DNA of 25,049 bases from a virus. Of the stretch, positions 13,051 to 21,492 are shown piece after piece (the stretch's first letter is position 1; each line of letters starts with the position of its first letter). The notes under the pieces are model-generated. The model saw only the letters and a program-made list of their open reading frames with translations. It searched no databases and was not told the DNA's origin. The stretch is from positions 1 to 25,049 of the IMG/VR virus record IMGVR_UViG_3300025325_000517; one strand, 5' to 3'. The position numbers and the translations under genes are program-made.

Positions 13051-13577
13051 CCTGGAAGAATCGCATCGTCGGATACGGGGAGAGCGCGCCTGATCAATTG
13101 CTCGCCAACGAGGGCAATTGGCGGCTGCACCCGCGTCACCAGCAGGAATCGCTGCATGGCGTCATCCAGGAGATCGGCGTCATCCAGGATGTGATCGTCA
13201 ACCGGCGCACCTCGCCGGAATGGGGACGCGACCAGGGCGTCGAGACGCTCCTGGACGGCCACCTGCGCGTGACGCTGGCCTTGCGCGACGGCCAACTCTT
13301 CATCCCCGTCAAGTACGTTGACCTGACGCCGAACGAGGAGCGGCTCGCCCTGGCGACGCTCGATCCGATTTCTGCGCTGGCGCAGGCCGACGCGGGCAAA
13401 CTAGATGCGCTGCTCAAAGAGGCGCACACGGATAATCCGGCGGTGCGGAAGCTTCTGGACGATGTGGCGTTAGATGCGGGCATCATATTCCCGGAGTTCA
13501 AGGAGTACGATGAAACGGCGGCGGATAATGTCGAGTACATCGAGTGCCCCAGCTGCGGGCATAGATGGCCCAAGTGA
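13047..13577 (+). CDS. ParB/sulfiredoxin-fold nuclease-domain protein with C-terminal zinc knuckle
   Basis: A 176-residue protein. The N-terminal ParB-like domain shows GNWRLHPRHQQESLHGVIQ, GVIQDVIVNRR (about 44-54) and LLDGHLRVTLAL (68-79), where DGH-x-R replaces the GERR motif of classical ParB. The tail ends in CPSCGHRWPK, half of a zinc ribbon. In phages such proteins often sit beside DNA methyltransferases, as here: the methyltransferase start lies 68 bases inside this gene. A role in DNA modification or nicking is inferred. The start at 13047 is coupled by ATGA to the previous gene. Confidence 0.8.
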   Translation: MTWKNRIVGYGESAPDQLLANEGNWRLHPRHQQESLHGVIQEIGVIQDVIVNRRTSPEWGRDQGVETLLDGHLRVTLALRDGQLFIPVKYVDLTPNEERLALATLDPISALAQADAGKLDALLKEAHTDNPAVRKLLDDVALDAGIIFPEFKEYDETAADNVEYIECPSCGHRWPK

Positions 13578-14676
13578 ATATCTCGTCGCGCTCAATGCGG
13601 CATGGCGGGAGCATCTTGCGCCGCGCGCGGCAGATGCGCCGACCTTCATAAGCCTGTTTTCCGGCGTCGGCGGATCGTCGCTTGGCTATGGCATGGCGGG
13701 CTTTCGCGAGCTTCTGGCAGTGGAATGGTGGGCTGAGACCGCCGCCGCATTCCGGGCCAATTTCCCCGGCATATCCATATATTGCGGCGATATTGCCGCT
13801 CTGTCCGTGGGCGACTGCCTGCGCGAGTCGGGCATCGCGCCTGGCGATCTGGACATTCTGGACGGCTCGCCGCCCTGCCAGGGATTCAGCACGTCAGGCA
13901 AGCGCCTGCTCGACGATCCGCGCAATCGCCTCTTTATGGAGTATATCCGCCTGCTGCGCGGACTACGCCCCAGGATCTTCGTGATGGAGAATGTCAGCGG
14001 GATAGTCAAGGGCAAGATGCGGCTCATATTCGCCGATGCGATGCGCGAGCTGAAGGCAAGCGGATACCTGGTGTCTGCAAGGCTCATGAATGCGATGTGG
14101 TTCGGCGTCCCGCAGCACAGATCGAGGCTGATCTTTGTCGGCGTCCGGGACGATCTCGGCATTTCGCCGTCCCATCCGCGAGCGCAATCCAGGCCTAACT
14201 CAGTGGCCGAGGCGCTCGATCTGGAGGATGCGGCCATTGAGAGGCATCCCGAATATATCGATGCAAGATTCGTCGTCGGCCCCTCGTCCGCGCTTCAGGC
14301 TCAAAGAAGGACGCGGATCCAAGCCGGAATCCGGCGCGGATTCGGCGGCATCAATAACGAGCAGTACCGGAACGAGTTTCGCGGCCTCGATATGCCATCG
14401 CCGACGCTGGAGGCGTCCAGGCCGCCCATCGTCATCGGTCTGCATGCCGGCCATGTCGTCGAGGCATGGGAAAACAGAAATTGGAAACCGGACGAGCCGA
14501 GGAATCTGACGAACGATGAGGCAAAGCGTCTGCAGTCATTCCCGGACGAGTTTGTCATTCCACCGGGAGGAGCGGGCTATAGGATGATCGGGAACAGCGT
14601 CCCGCCGCTATTCATGCGCGCGATCGCGCTTCATCTCAGGCGAGAGATCCTGGATAGGATCCGGGAGGCCGCATGA
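13510..14676 (+). CDS. C5-cytosine DNA methyltransferase (Dcm/HpaII type)
   Basis: A 388-residue enzyme with conserved motifs in order. Motif I is FISLFSGVGGSSLGYGMAGF (46-65). Motif IV GSPPCQGFSTSG (119-130) has catalytic Cys123. Motif VI is ENVSG (160-164) and motif VIII QHRSRLIFVG (202-211). A target-recognition region (about 245-320) precedes motif X, GNSVPP, near the C-terminus. It transfers methyl from SAM to C5 of cytosine in a specific site; the site cannot be read. The ATG at 13510 has AGGAG at 13501-13505; 13528 is an alternative. No restriction partner is visible, so it probably protects phage DNA. Confidence 0.92.
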   Translation: MKRRRIMSSTSSAPAAGIDGPSEYLVALNAAWREHLAPRAADAPTFISLFSGVGGSSLGYGMAGFRELLAVEWWAETAAAFRANFPGISIYCGDIAALSVGDCLRESGIAPGDLDILDGSPPCQGFSTSGKRLLDDPRNRLFMEYIRLLRGLRPRIFVMENVSGIVKGKMRLIFADAMRELKASGYLVSARLMNAMWFGVPQHRSRLIFVGVRDDLGISPSHPRAQSRPNSVAEALDLEDAAIERHPEYIDARFVVGPSSALQAQRRTRIQAGIRRGFGGINNEQYRNEFRGLDMPSPTLEASRPPIVIGLHAGHVVEAWENRNWKPDEPRNLTNDEAKRLQSFPDEFVIPPGGAGYRMIGNSVPPLFMRAIALHLRREILDRIREAA

Positions 14677-14764
14677 TCGGCGTCGCGCCGCATCTCATGC
14701 TCTCATATGACCATTATCTGCATTCCGGTTAGAGATTGCCCTTATATCATGACGATTTATATCT

Positions 14765-15343
14765 ATGTCCCTACGACGTGATCTCAAGATAGTCGAGCGC
14801 CGCCGCGATGTGGCGGAACTCTATCTCGCTGGCCGCACGCAGGTCGAGATCGCGCATAAATGGCGCGTCACGCAGGCGACGATTAGCTACGATCTCAAGC
14901 ATATCCAGGCCGAGTGGTTGAAGTCCGCGATGCTGGACTTCGATCGCCTCAAGGCGCGCGAGCTTGCGCGCATCGACCGCCTAGAGCGCGAATACTGGCG
15001 CGCCTGGCACGAGAGCCGGGGGGCGCATGAGAAGACCGTCACCATGCGCACAGAGGGGCAGGGTGCGTATACGAAGGCGCAGGTCGAGCGCGAGGAGCTG
15101 GCGGGCGATCCGCGCTTCCTAGGCGGCGTCCAATGGTGCGTCGAGCAGCGCCTGAAGATATTCGGGGTGTACGCGGCGACCCGGATCGATATGACCTGGC
15201 GCGAGCAGGCCGAGCGTGAGGGATATGACGCAGACAAGCTCTTTTCCGAACTCGTCGCAGCGGCCCGTGCCCGTCTGGATGAAGCAGGCGGCGCTGGAAG
15301 CCCTGGGGACGGCGAGACAACAGGCGATCAGCAGGCAGAGTAG
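14765..15343 (+). CDS. Candidate terminase small subunit (HTH DNA-binding)
   Basis: A 192-residue protein directly before the large terminase, which it overlaps. Residues 22-46 form a helix-turn-helix (AGRTQVEIAHKWRVTQATIS), as expected for pac/cos recognition. A long charged helical middle (about 55-85, Arg/Glu-rich) suits oligomerisation. The C-terminus is acidic and low in complexity. No Shine-Dalgarno is evident before the ATG at 14765, and the 88 bases upstream are AT-rich without a recognisable promoter. Assignment rests on the HTH plus position. Confidence 0.7.
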   Translation: MSLRRDLKIVERRRDVAELYLAGRTQVEIAHKWRVTQATISYDLKHIQAEWLKSAMLDFDRLKARELARIDRLEREYWRAWHESRGAHEKTVTMRTEGQGAYTKAQVEREELAGDPRFLGGVQWCVEQRLKIFGVYAATRIDMTWREQAEREGYDADKLFSELVAAARARLDEAGGAGSPGDGETTGDQQAE

Positions 15344-16793
15344 CAAGCTGATCATGCCCTATCGTCGCGATCCGGTTGCCTTCGTCCACGACATCCTGGG
15401 CGTCACGGAAATCCGCCCGTACCAGGAGCATGCGCTGTCGGCGCTATTGGAGCATCGGCGCGTCTGCATGCGCGGGCCGCACGGTATCGGCAAGACGGCG
15501 CTGGAGGCGTGGGCCGTGCTGTGGGCGCTGGCCGTGCACGAGGAGATCAAGGCCCCGACGACCGCGAGCGCATGGCGGCAGCTCACGGAGTACCTCTGGC
15601 CCGAAATACATAAATGGTCGTCGCGCGCGAAATGGGATCGCATTGGCCTGCGTGTGCGCCCGGAGCGCGAGCTGCTCAAACGGCGCCTGCAGCTGGGCGA
15701 CAACCGCTTTGCGTTCGCGCTGGCGTCCAGCGACGAGGCCAAAATAGAGGGCGCGCACAGCGCGGTCGTGTTCTACGGATTCGACGAGGCCAAGACGATT
15801 CAAGCGGAGATATGGGACGCCGCCGAGGGCGCGTTCTCCACGGGCGAGGGATACGCGCTGGCGATCAGCACGCCGGGCGAGCCGGCTGGCCGATTCTACG
15901 ATATCCAGACGAACCGACGCTCCTATCCGCACTGGCATATTATCCGAGTCACGGAGTCGGAGGCGCGGCGGGTCGTTCCGGGCTTTGCGCAATGGGCCGA
16001 CCTGATGGCCGTCCAATGGGGCGAGCAGTCGGCGGTCTACCAGAACCGCGTCGCGGGCGAGTTCGCGCAGTCCGAGACGGATACCGTGATCCCGCTGGCC
16101 TGGGTCGAGGCGGCGATGGACAGGTGGACACCGGACGGCAGGCCGAGCGATACGCCGACGACATTTGGCGCGGACATCGCCCGCACGGGCGAGAACAAGA
16201 CGGTCTTCGCGCCGCGCACGGGCAACTGGTTCGCGCCGCTCATCAGGCATAGCAAGCGCGACACGATGGAGACTGCGGGCTTTCTGGCCTCGGAAATGAT
16301 CAGCGTGGACTGGGCCAACGTGGACGTGATCGGCATCGGCGCCGGCGTGTTCGACCGCCTGCGCGAGCAGGGCCTGAATGTGCGCCCGATCAACGTCGGC
16401 GAGGCGACGGGGCTGCGCGACAAGACGGGCCGCTTCGGATTCGTCAACCTGCGTTCGGCGCTGCTGTGGGGCCTGCGCGAGCGGCTCGAGCCGGAATCGG
16501 GCGACGACATTGCCCTGCCGCCCGACGACGACCTGCTGGCCGATCTGACCGCGCCGAAATGGACGCTCACCAGCGCGGGCAAGATCAAGGTCGAGAGCAA
16601 GGATGAAATCGTCAAGCGACTGGGGCGCAGCCCGGACAGCGGCGACGCCGTGATGCTGGCCTATGCCGCGCCGGAATCCATGCCGGGCGCCGTCCGCGAG
16701 GCAAACCCGAAGGCGCGCTCGAAATTCGTGCGTAGCGATCTGCAAGGCGGGCGCTTCGGGCGCGACCGGCCGGCAGGACATCACAGGCGGTAG
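15279..16793 (+). CDS. Terminase large subunit (packaging ATPase-nuclease)
   Basis: About 504 residues from the ATG at 15279; earlier starts (GTG 15216, ATG 15225) and a later one (15354) are possible. The ATPase domain has Walker A GPHGIGKT (66-73), Walker B VVFYGFDEA (163-171, Asp169-Glu170) and coupling motif STPG (197-200). The RNase-H-like nuclease domain has acidic Asp299 (FGADIARTGENKT), Asp349 (VDVIGIGAG) and Asp456 (SGDAVMLAYA). It cuts the concatemer and pumps DNA into the prohead through the portal encoded next. Confidence 0.92.
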   Translation: MKQAALEALGTARQQAISRQSSKLIMPYRRDPVAFVHDILGVTEIRPYQEHALSALLEHRRVCMRGPHGIGKTALEAWAVLWALAVHEEIKAPTTASAWRQLTEYLWPEIHKWSSRAKWDRIGLRVRPERELLKRRLQLGDNRFAFALASSDEAKIEGAHSAVVFYGFDEAKTIQAEIWDAAEGAFSTGEGYALAISTPGEPAGRFYDIQTNRRSYPHWHIIRVTESEARRVVPGFAQWADLMAVQWGEQSAVYQNRVAGEFAQSETDTVIPLAWVEAAMDRWTPDGRPSDTPTTFGADIARTGENKTVFAPRTGNWFAPLIRHSKRDTMETAGFLASEMISVDWANVDVIGIGAGVFDRLREQGLNVRPINVGEATGLRDKTGRFGFVNLRSALLWGLRERLEPESGDDIALPPDDDLLADLTAPKWTLTSAGKIKVESKDEIVKRLGRSPDSGDAVMLAYAAPESMPGAVREANPKARSKFVRSDLQGGRFGRDRPAGHHRR

Positions 16794-16796
16794 ACG

Positions 16797-19625
16797 ATGA
16801 CAGACCACAAGGCGCGCAACGCGCAAATCCTCGATGCACTCAAAGACGAATCCGCCCAGGCCGTCGCCGATCGCTTCGGCCTGTCGCGCTCCTATGTCTA
16901 CCGGCTGCGCTCCGATATGCGGCGCAACGGCCACGGCGAGACGTTCCAGGCGAACGCGCGCCCGACCGGGCCGACGTTCCGCGAGATCGGCACGAGCGGC
17001 CTGCGGCAGTTCGCGGGCAACGTGGACGAGGACTATGACCGCGTCTTTAAGCCGCTCTACCGCAAGATACAGCTCTACCGTGAAATGGGCGACGACCCCA
17101 TCGCCGCCGCCGTGCTCATGGCGACGAAGATGACGATCCGGCGCCTGTCGTGGAGCGTGGAGCCTGCCGGCGAGGCGCGCGCAGATGAGCAGGCCGCCGA
17201 GTTCCTGGACGGATGCATGGGCGATATGAGCCATTCGTGGAATGACGCCATCGACTGGGCGCTGGACATGCTCCAGTTTGGATTTGTGCCGATGGAGCTT
17301 GTCTACAAGCGCCGCCTGGGTGATGCGCGCGACCCGGCCAGCAATTACGACGATGGCAAGATCGGCTGGCGCAAATGGATTTACATCGGCCAGGACACGC
17401 TGGCGCAGAACGAGCCGTGGCTGTTCGACGAGCATGGCGGCATCCAGGGCTTCCGGCAACAGGACCCGAACATGGGTACGCCGCCTGTAGAAATCCCCAT
17501 AGAAAAGGCGCTCCTGTTCCGCACGACCGCGCGCAAGAACGACCCCGAGGGGCGTGCCATCCTGCGCGCCATGTACAGCGCCTGGTGGATGAAAAAGAAT
17601 CTGGAAGAAGTCGAGGCCATATCAGCCGAGCGGTTCGGATCGGGCATTCCGGTCGTGTATCTCGGCTCAGACACGTCGCGCACGGACGACGCCAATTCTG
17701 ATTTGACCGCGTACAAGAATATTGTACGCAATATCCGCGTGGACGAGCAAATGGGCGTCGTCAATCCCTACGCCAAAATGGGCGCGGGCGCGCTGGAGGG
17801 GCAGGGCGTGCTCGTCGAGCTTCTGACACCCAGCGGCGGACGGCCCGTCGTGCTCGATACGACCATTCAGCGGTACGAGAAGCGCATGGCGATGGTCGGG
17901 CTGGCGCAATTCATCCACCTCGGCATGGATAAGGTCGGCACGCAGGCGCTGGCCGGCGAGACGGTGGACTTCTTCACGCTGGCCGTGGCTGCCTGGGCCG
18001 ACCTGATCGAGGAGACGATCCACCGCTTCGGCACGGAGCGTCTGTTTCGTCTGAACCATTTCCCCGGCCTGACGGTCAAGCCGCGCATCGCGCATTCGCC
18101 GGTGTTCAAGCAATCGCTGATCGACGTGGCGACGTTCGTCGAGAAGATGACCGGCGTCGGATTGCTGACGCCCGATCCTGAGCTTGAGGCGCATATCCGC
18201 GAGCTGGCCGACCTGCCGGAGAAGCCGATTGAGGTCATCCAGCAACAGCAGGAAGAGGCTGAATTGCGCCGGGAGCAGATGCGGCAGGCGTTGGCGAAAA
18301 AGAAAGAGGGCGGCGAAGACGGGGGTGAGGAAGGTGAAGGCGATGAGGACGGGGTAGGCGCGGAAGAGGCGGCGGAATGGTTTTACAATCCAGCCCAGGC
18401 GCGTGACCGTGGAGGCAAATGGACAGAGGGCGCGGGTGGCGGGGCCGCCAGCGGAGCTGCTGGCGATGAAGCGGCAGGCGGCGATGGGGATGCCGGCGTC
18501 TTGGGTGGTGAAGTCGCGGGCAAGTGGGTCATGGGGCATCGGAGCGGCAACGAAGAATTCTTGACTTCCACGAAACCGACGGACAAGAAGCAGCTGAAGG
18601 ACTGGAAGGAACTCAAGAATAATTCAGATTCGATTCCAGAGGGCGAATGGAAATCCAGCGCGACATTTGGAATACATCAGCAGGCCCAGGGCAATCGCAT
18701 CGCCATAATCCGCGAACCGAACGCGCTCCAGGGCCGCGCGGGATATGAATTGTCGCTCAAGTCGCCAGCCGGCCTGCATCTGCCGCTGTCGGGCGACAAA
18801 TCCTATTCGTCTTTGGAAGAGGCGAAGGGCGTCGCCAAGACATTCCTGTCGGGCAGTGGCGATTCCGGCTTTATTCATTTCCAGAGACAGTTGCGGCGCA
18901 TCCGCGAGGGCCGCCAGGACAGCGGCGACATGGGCGGCGAACGCTTCCAATCCGACCTGCGCGGCGGCGGACCCGGGCGCCGCTCGAAGGCTATCGTCCA
19001 TGTCAACACTTATCAGCGCGCGCTCGAGGACATCTATGCGGATTGGTCGGAAGACCTGGCGCGCGACCTGGCCGCCGCCGAAGACGACGACCGCCGCGAA
19101 GAAATCCTGGCCGCCGCGCTCGCCGCGCTCCTATTGCGCCTGCGACAAGAAGGCCGTGAGAGCATGGCCGAATGGCTGTCCAGCGTTGAGCCGACACCCG
19201 AAGTGCTACAGGCGCTGGCCGATGCCGTCGCGGAGAACGAGCGCCTGCTGGAGCAGAACCTGCTGCCCGCCATCGAGCGCAAGGTGCGCGGCGGGCTGCA
19301 GGATGAGGACATCCTCAGGGCGTTGGCGCTGGGTACGGGCGCGGCGGCGCTGGCTGGCCTGCTCACTACGATCCGGGCGCGCGTCGCGCTGTATGCCGGC
19401 GCGCTGTGGTCGTTCATGCAGCACGCCATCGGCTTGGGCGCGCCGGGCCGCGTATATTGGCATCTCGATCCGTTGGCGCACCATTGCGCTAGTTGCTTGG
19501 CGTTCGGCAATAAGGAATATGAGTCGTTTGATGCCATGCTGCGCGAGACGGGCGGCATATGGCCATCGCATGGTACAGACTGTGCAGGCAATTGCAGATG
19601 TTCTCTAGAAGCGGTCGCGACTTAA
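16797..19625 (+). CDS. Portal (DUF935/Mu gp29-like) fused to MuF head-morphogenesis domain, with N-terminal HTH
   Basis: A 942-residue protein. Residues 1-45 look like a helix-turn-helix (QAVADRFGLSRSYVYRLRSD). Residues about 60-490 match Mu-like portals (DDPIAAAVLMATKMTIRRL, WALDMLQFGFVPMELVYK, RAMYSAWWMKKN). A Glu/Gly/Ala-rich linker (about 495-575) contains a RDRGGKW motif. About 120 residues of unknown fold (575-695) precede a MuF-like C-terminus with HHCASCLAFGNKEYE and DCAGNCRCSLE. The portal forms the DNA channel; MuF proteins enter the head in small numbers. In Mu these are separate genes (29 and 30). The unknown insert sits where other phages place toxin or effector domains. Confidence 0.85.
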   Translation: MTDHKARNAQILDALKDESAQAVADRFGLSRSYVYRLRSDMRRNGHGETFQANARPTGPTFREIGTSGLRQFAGNVDEDYDRVFKPLYRKIQLYREMGDDPIAAAVLMATKMTIRRLSWSVEPAGEARADEQAAEFLDGCMGDMSHSWNDAIDWALDMLQFGFVPMELVYKRRLGDARDPASNYDDGKIGWRKWIYIGQDTLAQNEPWLFDEHGGIQGFRQQDPNMGTPPVEIPIEKALLFRTTARKNDPEGRAILRAMYSAWWMKKNLEEVEAISAERFGSGIPVVYLGSDTSRTDDANSDLTAYKNIVRNIRVDEQMGVVNPYAKMGAGALEGQGVLVELLTPSGGRPVVLDTTIQRYEKRMAMVGLAQFIHLGMDKVGTQALAGETVDFFTLAVAAWADLIEETIHRFGTERLFRLNHFPGLTVKPRIAHSPVFKQSLIDVATFVEKMTGVGLLTPDPELEAHIRELADLPEKPIEVIQQQQEEAELRREQMRQALAKKKEGGEDGGEEGEGDEDGVGAEEAAEWFYNPAQARDRGGKWTEGAGGGAASGAAGDEAAGGDGDAGVLGGEVAGKWVMGHRSGNEEFLTSTKPTDKKQLKDWKELKNNSDSIPEGEWKSSATFGIHQQAQGNRIAIIREPNALQGRAGYELSLKSPAGLHLPLSGDKSYSSLEEAKGVAKTFLSGSGDSGFIHFQRQLRRIREGRQDSGDMGGERFQSDLRGGGPGRRSKAIVHVNTYQRALEDIYADWSEDLARDLAAAEDDDRREEILAAALAALLLRLRQEGRESMAEWLSSVEPTPEVLQALADAVAENERLLEQNLLPAIERKVRGGLQDEDILRALALGTGAAALAGLLTTIRARVALYAGALWSFMQHAIGLGAPGRVYWHLDPLAHHCASCLAFGNKEYESFDAMLRETGGIWPSHGTDCAGNCRCSLEAVAT

Positions 19626-19813
19626 ACATCCTGCCCACTGCCGCTCATTACGGCCCGTCCGTCGCCATCATTCGCACGCTGCGCGACGGATCGATCACTC
19701 ACGAGTATCTGCCCGAATTCCTGGCCGAGCAGGTCGTTGCCATGATCCCGTTCGATGAGCCGCTGGTGGCATCGGCTCGGATTGCATATTCGGAGCTATT
19801 GCGCCGTGTCTGA
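19598..19813 (+). CDS. Small hypothetical protein (71 aa)
   Basis: It starts within the last codons of the portal fusion (28-base overlap) and overlaps the next gene by 8 bases. The sequence has an alternating hydrophobic-polar pattern (YGPSVAIIRTLRDGSITHEYL) followed by an amphipathic helix. No family or motif recognised. The tight spacing on both sides is the main support. Confidence 0.5.
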   Translation: MFSRSGRDLNILPTAAHYGPSVAIIRTLRDGSITHEYLPEFLAEQVVAMIPFDEPLVASARIAYSELLRRV

Positions 19814-20315
19814 CGTGTTCCATAGAGCAGCAAAACGAATTGAAAATAGCTCGTTTGTCATCCCGATCTTTGGGGTTTTCGTGATTATGCTGGTGGTGGG
19901 TGTCGGAATCTTCATTGAGGATTACAGCACCAGCCTGGCCGGATACCAGCAGTTGCCGACCCGGAAGGTGAATGAGTGGGTGATCGGCCTGGTGGCGCTC
20001 CTGCCACAGATCGGCCAGATTGGATTCATGTATGTGTTCGCGACCGACACAAACAAAAGATGGGCGATTCTGATCACCGCCGGATTGCACCTCGTCGATG
20101 TCGCCACTGATGTCATTTACAAGGCGAGCGGATTGGGATTCGAGGCGTGGGCCGTCGCACTGGTTGAAAGCGAAATTGTCTACACGCTGGGCAGCGAGAT
20201 TATGATAGTTACCTCGCTCGGCATGATCATCCGTCTGTTCCCGGCTTTTATTGAGCAGATAGGCGAGCTATTCAATAGCATCATGAGACGGATGCAAAAA
20301 GGAGATGAGGACTGA
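19806..20315 (+). CDS. Multi-pass membrane protein (169 aa, four predicted helices)
   Basis: The GTG at 19806 has GGAG at 19793-19796. Four hydrophobic segments are readable: FVIPIFGVFVIMLVVGVGIF, then EWVIGLVALLPQIGQIGFM, then WAILITAGLHLVDVATDVIY, and YTLGSEIMIVTSLGMIIRLF. A short basic C-terminus follows. It sits in the head module straight after the portal, an unusual place for a holin, so a holin role is only a guess; superinfection exclusion is another. It is the last gene before a 370-base gap. Confidence 0.65.
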   Translation: MSDVFHRAAKRIENSSFVIPIFGVFVIMLVVGVGIFIEDYSTSLAGYQQLPTRKVNEWVIGLVALLPQIGQIGFMYVFATDTNKRWAILITAGLHLVDVATDVIYKASGLGFEAWAVALVESEIVYTLGSEIMIVTSLGMIIRLFPAFIEQIGELFNSIMRRMQKGDED

Positions 20316-20389
20316 GTAATTCGGCGCGGTTTGCATATTCCGGCAATGTTTGACAATCTCTCACAAAAAGCATTTTGTTCAATACTTGA

Positions 20390-20515
20390 TTAGCCGTTGG
20401 TAGTACATGCGCGATTTTCCCCCCTGCCCTATCGGCGATCCTGTCCAGCCACACGAGCGAGGCGACGATGCGCGGCTACATCCAGGCCGTGCGGGCGGCG
20501 TTCGGCGAGAAGTAG
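20390..20515 (+). pseudogene. Possible C-terminal gene fragment in the 20316-20684 gap
   Basis: One frame reads ALSAILSSHTSEATM and then RGYIQAVRAAFGEK before TAG, with protein-like composition but no start codon except a late ATG (20468). It may be the tail of a gene lost by deletion. The rest of this gap holds a TTGACA-like sequence near 20350 without a convincing -10, a weak GC hairpin ending GGGCTTTG (about 20533-20560), and the palindrome and promoter listed separately. Confidence 0.3.
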
Positions 20516-20562
20516 AACGCGCGTGCGGTGACTGGCCCCCATCGGAGTGCCGGGCTTTGTAT

Positions 20563-20590
20563 TTGTTAGAATACGCGCGCATTCTAACAA
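20563..20590 (+). promoter_or_regulatory. 28-bp palindrome, probable operator
   Basis: TTGTTAGAAT (20563-20572), an 8-base centre ACGCGCGC, then the exact inverse ATTCTAACAA (20581-20590). It ends 17 bases before the -35 box of a strong promoter. The ten-base perfect arms suit a dimeric DNA-binding regulator; a stem-loop in RNA is the alternative. Confidence 0.65.
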
Positions 20591-20607
20591 TTTGCTCTCT
20601 AAATCCC

Positions 20608-20635
20608 TTGACAATATATAGATTATCTGTATAAT
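20608..20635 (+). promoter_or_regulatory. Strong sigma70-type promoter
   Basis: TTGACA (20608-20613), a 16-base AT-rich spacer, TATAAT (20630-20635). Both boxes are perfect consensus. It drives the gene at 20685, with a roughly 40-base purine-rich leader. Confidence 0.85.
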
Positions 20636-20684
20636 AGAAGCAAGATTGAGAGAGGAGCGAAGAGAGGGGATAGGAACAGAAGAA

Positions 20685-21026
20685 ATGCCAAACGTTTATC
20701 TTCCCGAATCTCTTTTTGAGCAGTGGCGCGCCGCAGGCACGCGCGCCGGCTTCGATATGTCCCGGCGTGGGCCGGGAGGCGGGGGCGTCAAGTTTGCTCG
20801 GATACTGCTGGAAGATGCCGAGCATTACCGTCGGGCGATCGCCGAATGGAATACCCTCGTCGAGGGTCTCCAGGGGCTGGGCTTCCGCGTGTGGAGCGGA
20901 AGCGATGACGAGGGCGATACATGGTCGTATCAGTGGGACGGCGGGCGACGGGTGAAGGGCTTCGCTTCGGATGTCGAGGCCACGATTGCCGCTGTCAAGG
21001 CGCGGATTCAGCCGCGCGGGAAGTAG
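20685..21026 (+). CDS. Small protein with ribbon-helix-helix-like N-terminus (113 aa)
   Basis: First gene after the strong promoter. The N-terminus MPNVYLPESLFEQWRAAG resembles the strand-helix opening of RHH regulators, but a glycine-rich loop (RRGPGGGGVK, about residues 26-35) follows and the second RHH helix is unclear. The C-terminal half (about 60-110) is a small alpha/beta domain (GFRVWSGSDDEGDTWSYQW). If it binds DNA it could act on the upstream palindrome, which is inference. A TTG start at 20646 is possible but weaker. Confidence 0.6.
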   Translation: MPNVYLPESLFEQWRAAGTRAGFDMSRRGPGGGGVKFARILLEDAEHYRRAIAEWNTLVEGLQGLGFRVWSGSDDEGDTWSYQWDGGRRVKGFASDVEATIAAVKARIQPRGK

Positions 21027-21037
21027 CGGGGAATGAA

Positions 21038-21391
21038 ATGAGATTACAAGCATTTTCTAGATTACTCAAAGACAAATATCCAGACGCCGAATGCTATCGC
21101 AATCGTGAATTCGGCGGTGTATCAGTGAAAAATGGATTGGCAATCATTTTCCAGCCTGGTAGCAGGGTTTACAGTTATCGCGGTTCATTCGATTCAATTG
21201 CGATTCAGCTTGAATTGGTATCTGTCTTCTCGGTGCGCCGGCAGAACGAAGTTGTCGGAGAAGCGTTTACGCGCGAGGAGGCTGAAGCCATTCTTGTACG
21301 TGAGCAGGCGCGATATGCCGAGATGGCCGCGAAATGGCCGTACAGTTGGAATCATGGTCGTGATACATTTGAAATCGTGCAGACACAGTAG
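21038..21391 (+). CDS. Hypothetical protein (117 aa)
   Basis: The ATG at 21038 follows GGGGAA at 21028-21033 and lies 11 bases after the previous gene, so the two form a small operon. The protein is alpha/beta (RLLKDKYPDAECYRNREFGG, then NGLAIIFQPGS, then FTREEAEAILVREQARYAEM). AT-richer than its neighbours. No motif identifies a function. Confidence 0.6.
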   Translation: MRLQAFSRLLKDKYPDAECYRNREFGGVSVKNGLAIIFQPGSRVYSYRGSFDSIAIQLELVSVFSVRRQNEVVGEAFTREEAEAILVREQARYAEMAAKWPYSWNHGRDTFEIVQTQ

Positions 21392-21451
21392 TTATTGCGG
21401 CCCAGGCCGCCGGGAGCGCCCGGATAGCGCGGAAATCACATAAAGCCCATC

Positions 21452-21485
21452 GGCCAGGGAGAGCATCCTCCCCTGGCCGGCTTTT
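21452..21485 (+). terminator. Intrinsic terminator after the small regulated operon
   Basis: GGCCAGGG plus GAG (with one bulged A) pairs with CTC plus CCCTGGCC around a CATC loop (21452-21478), followed by GGCTTTTC. Two further GC hairpins lie just upstream (GCGGCC/GGCCGC near 21398 and CCGGG/CCCGG near 21410). This and the next two entries account for most of the 21392-21704 gap. Confidence 0.75.
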
Positions 21486-21492
21486 CGTGTCC

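Noticed and set aside
14677-14764. Tiny frames (19 and 24 codons) between the DNA methyltransferase and TerS.
   Set aside because: No ribosome sites or recognisable sequence; treated as AT-rich intergenic DNA.
15444-17459. A 671-codon open frame on the minus strand opposite the terminase and portal genes.
   Set aside because: The + strand encodes motif-complete terminase and portal here. Long antisense frames are expected from GC-rich codon use, and the product is low-complexity Arg/Ala/His-rich with no recognisable motif.
20407-20634. A 75-codon + strand frame.
   Set aside because: It has no ribosome site, runs through the palindrome and promoter, and has Arg/Pro-rich composition.
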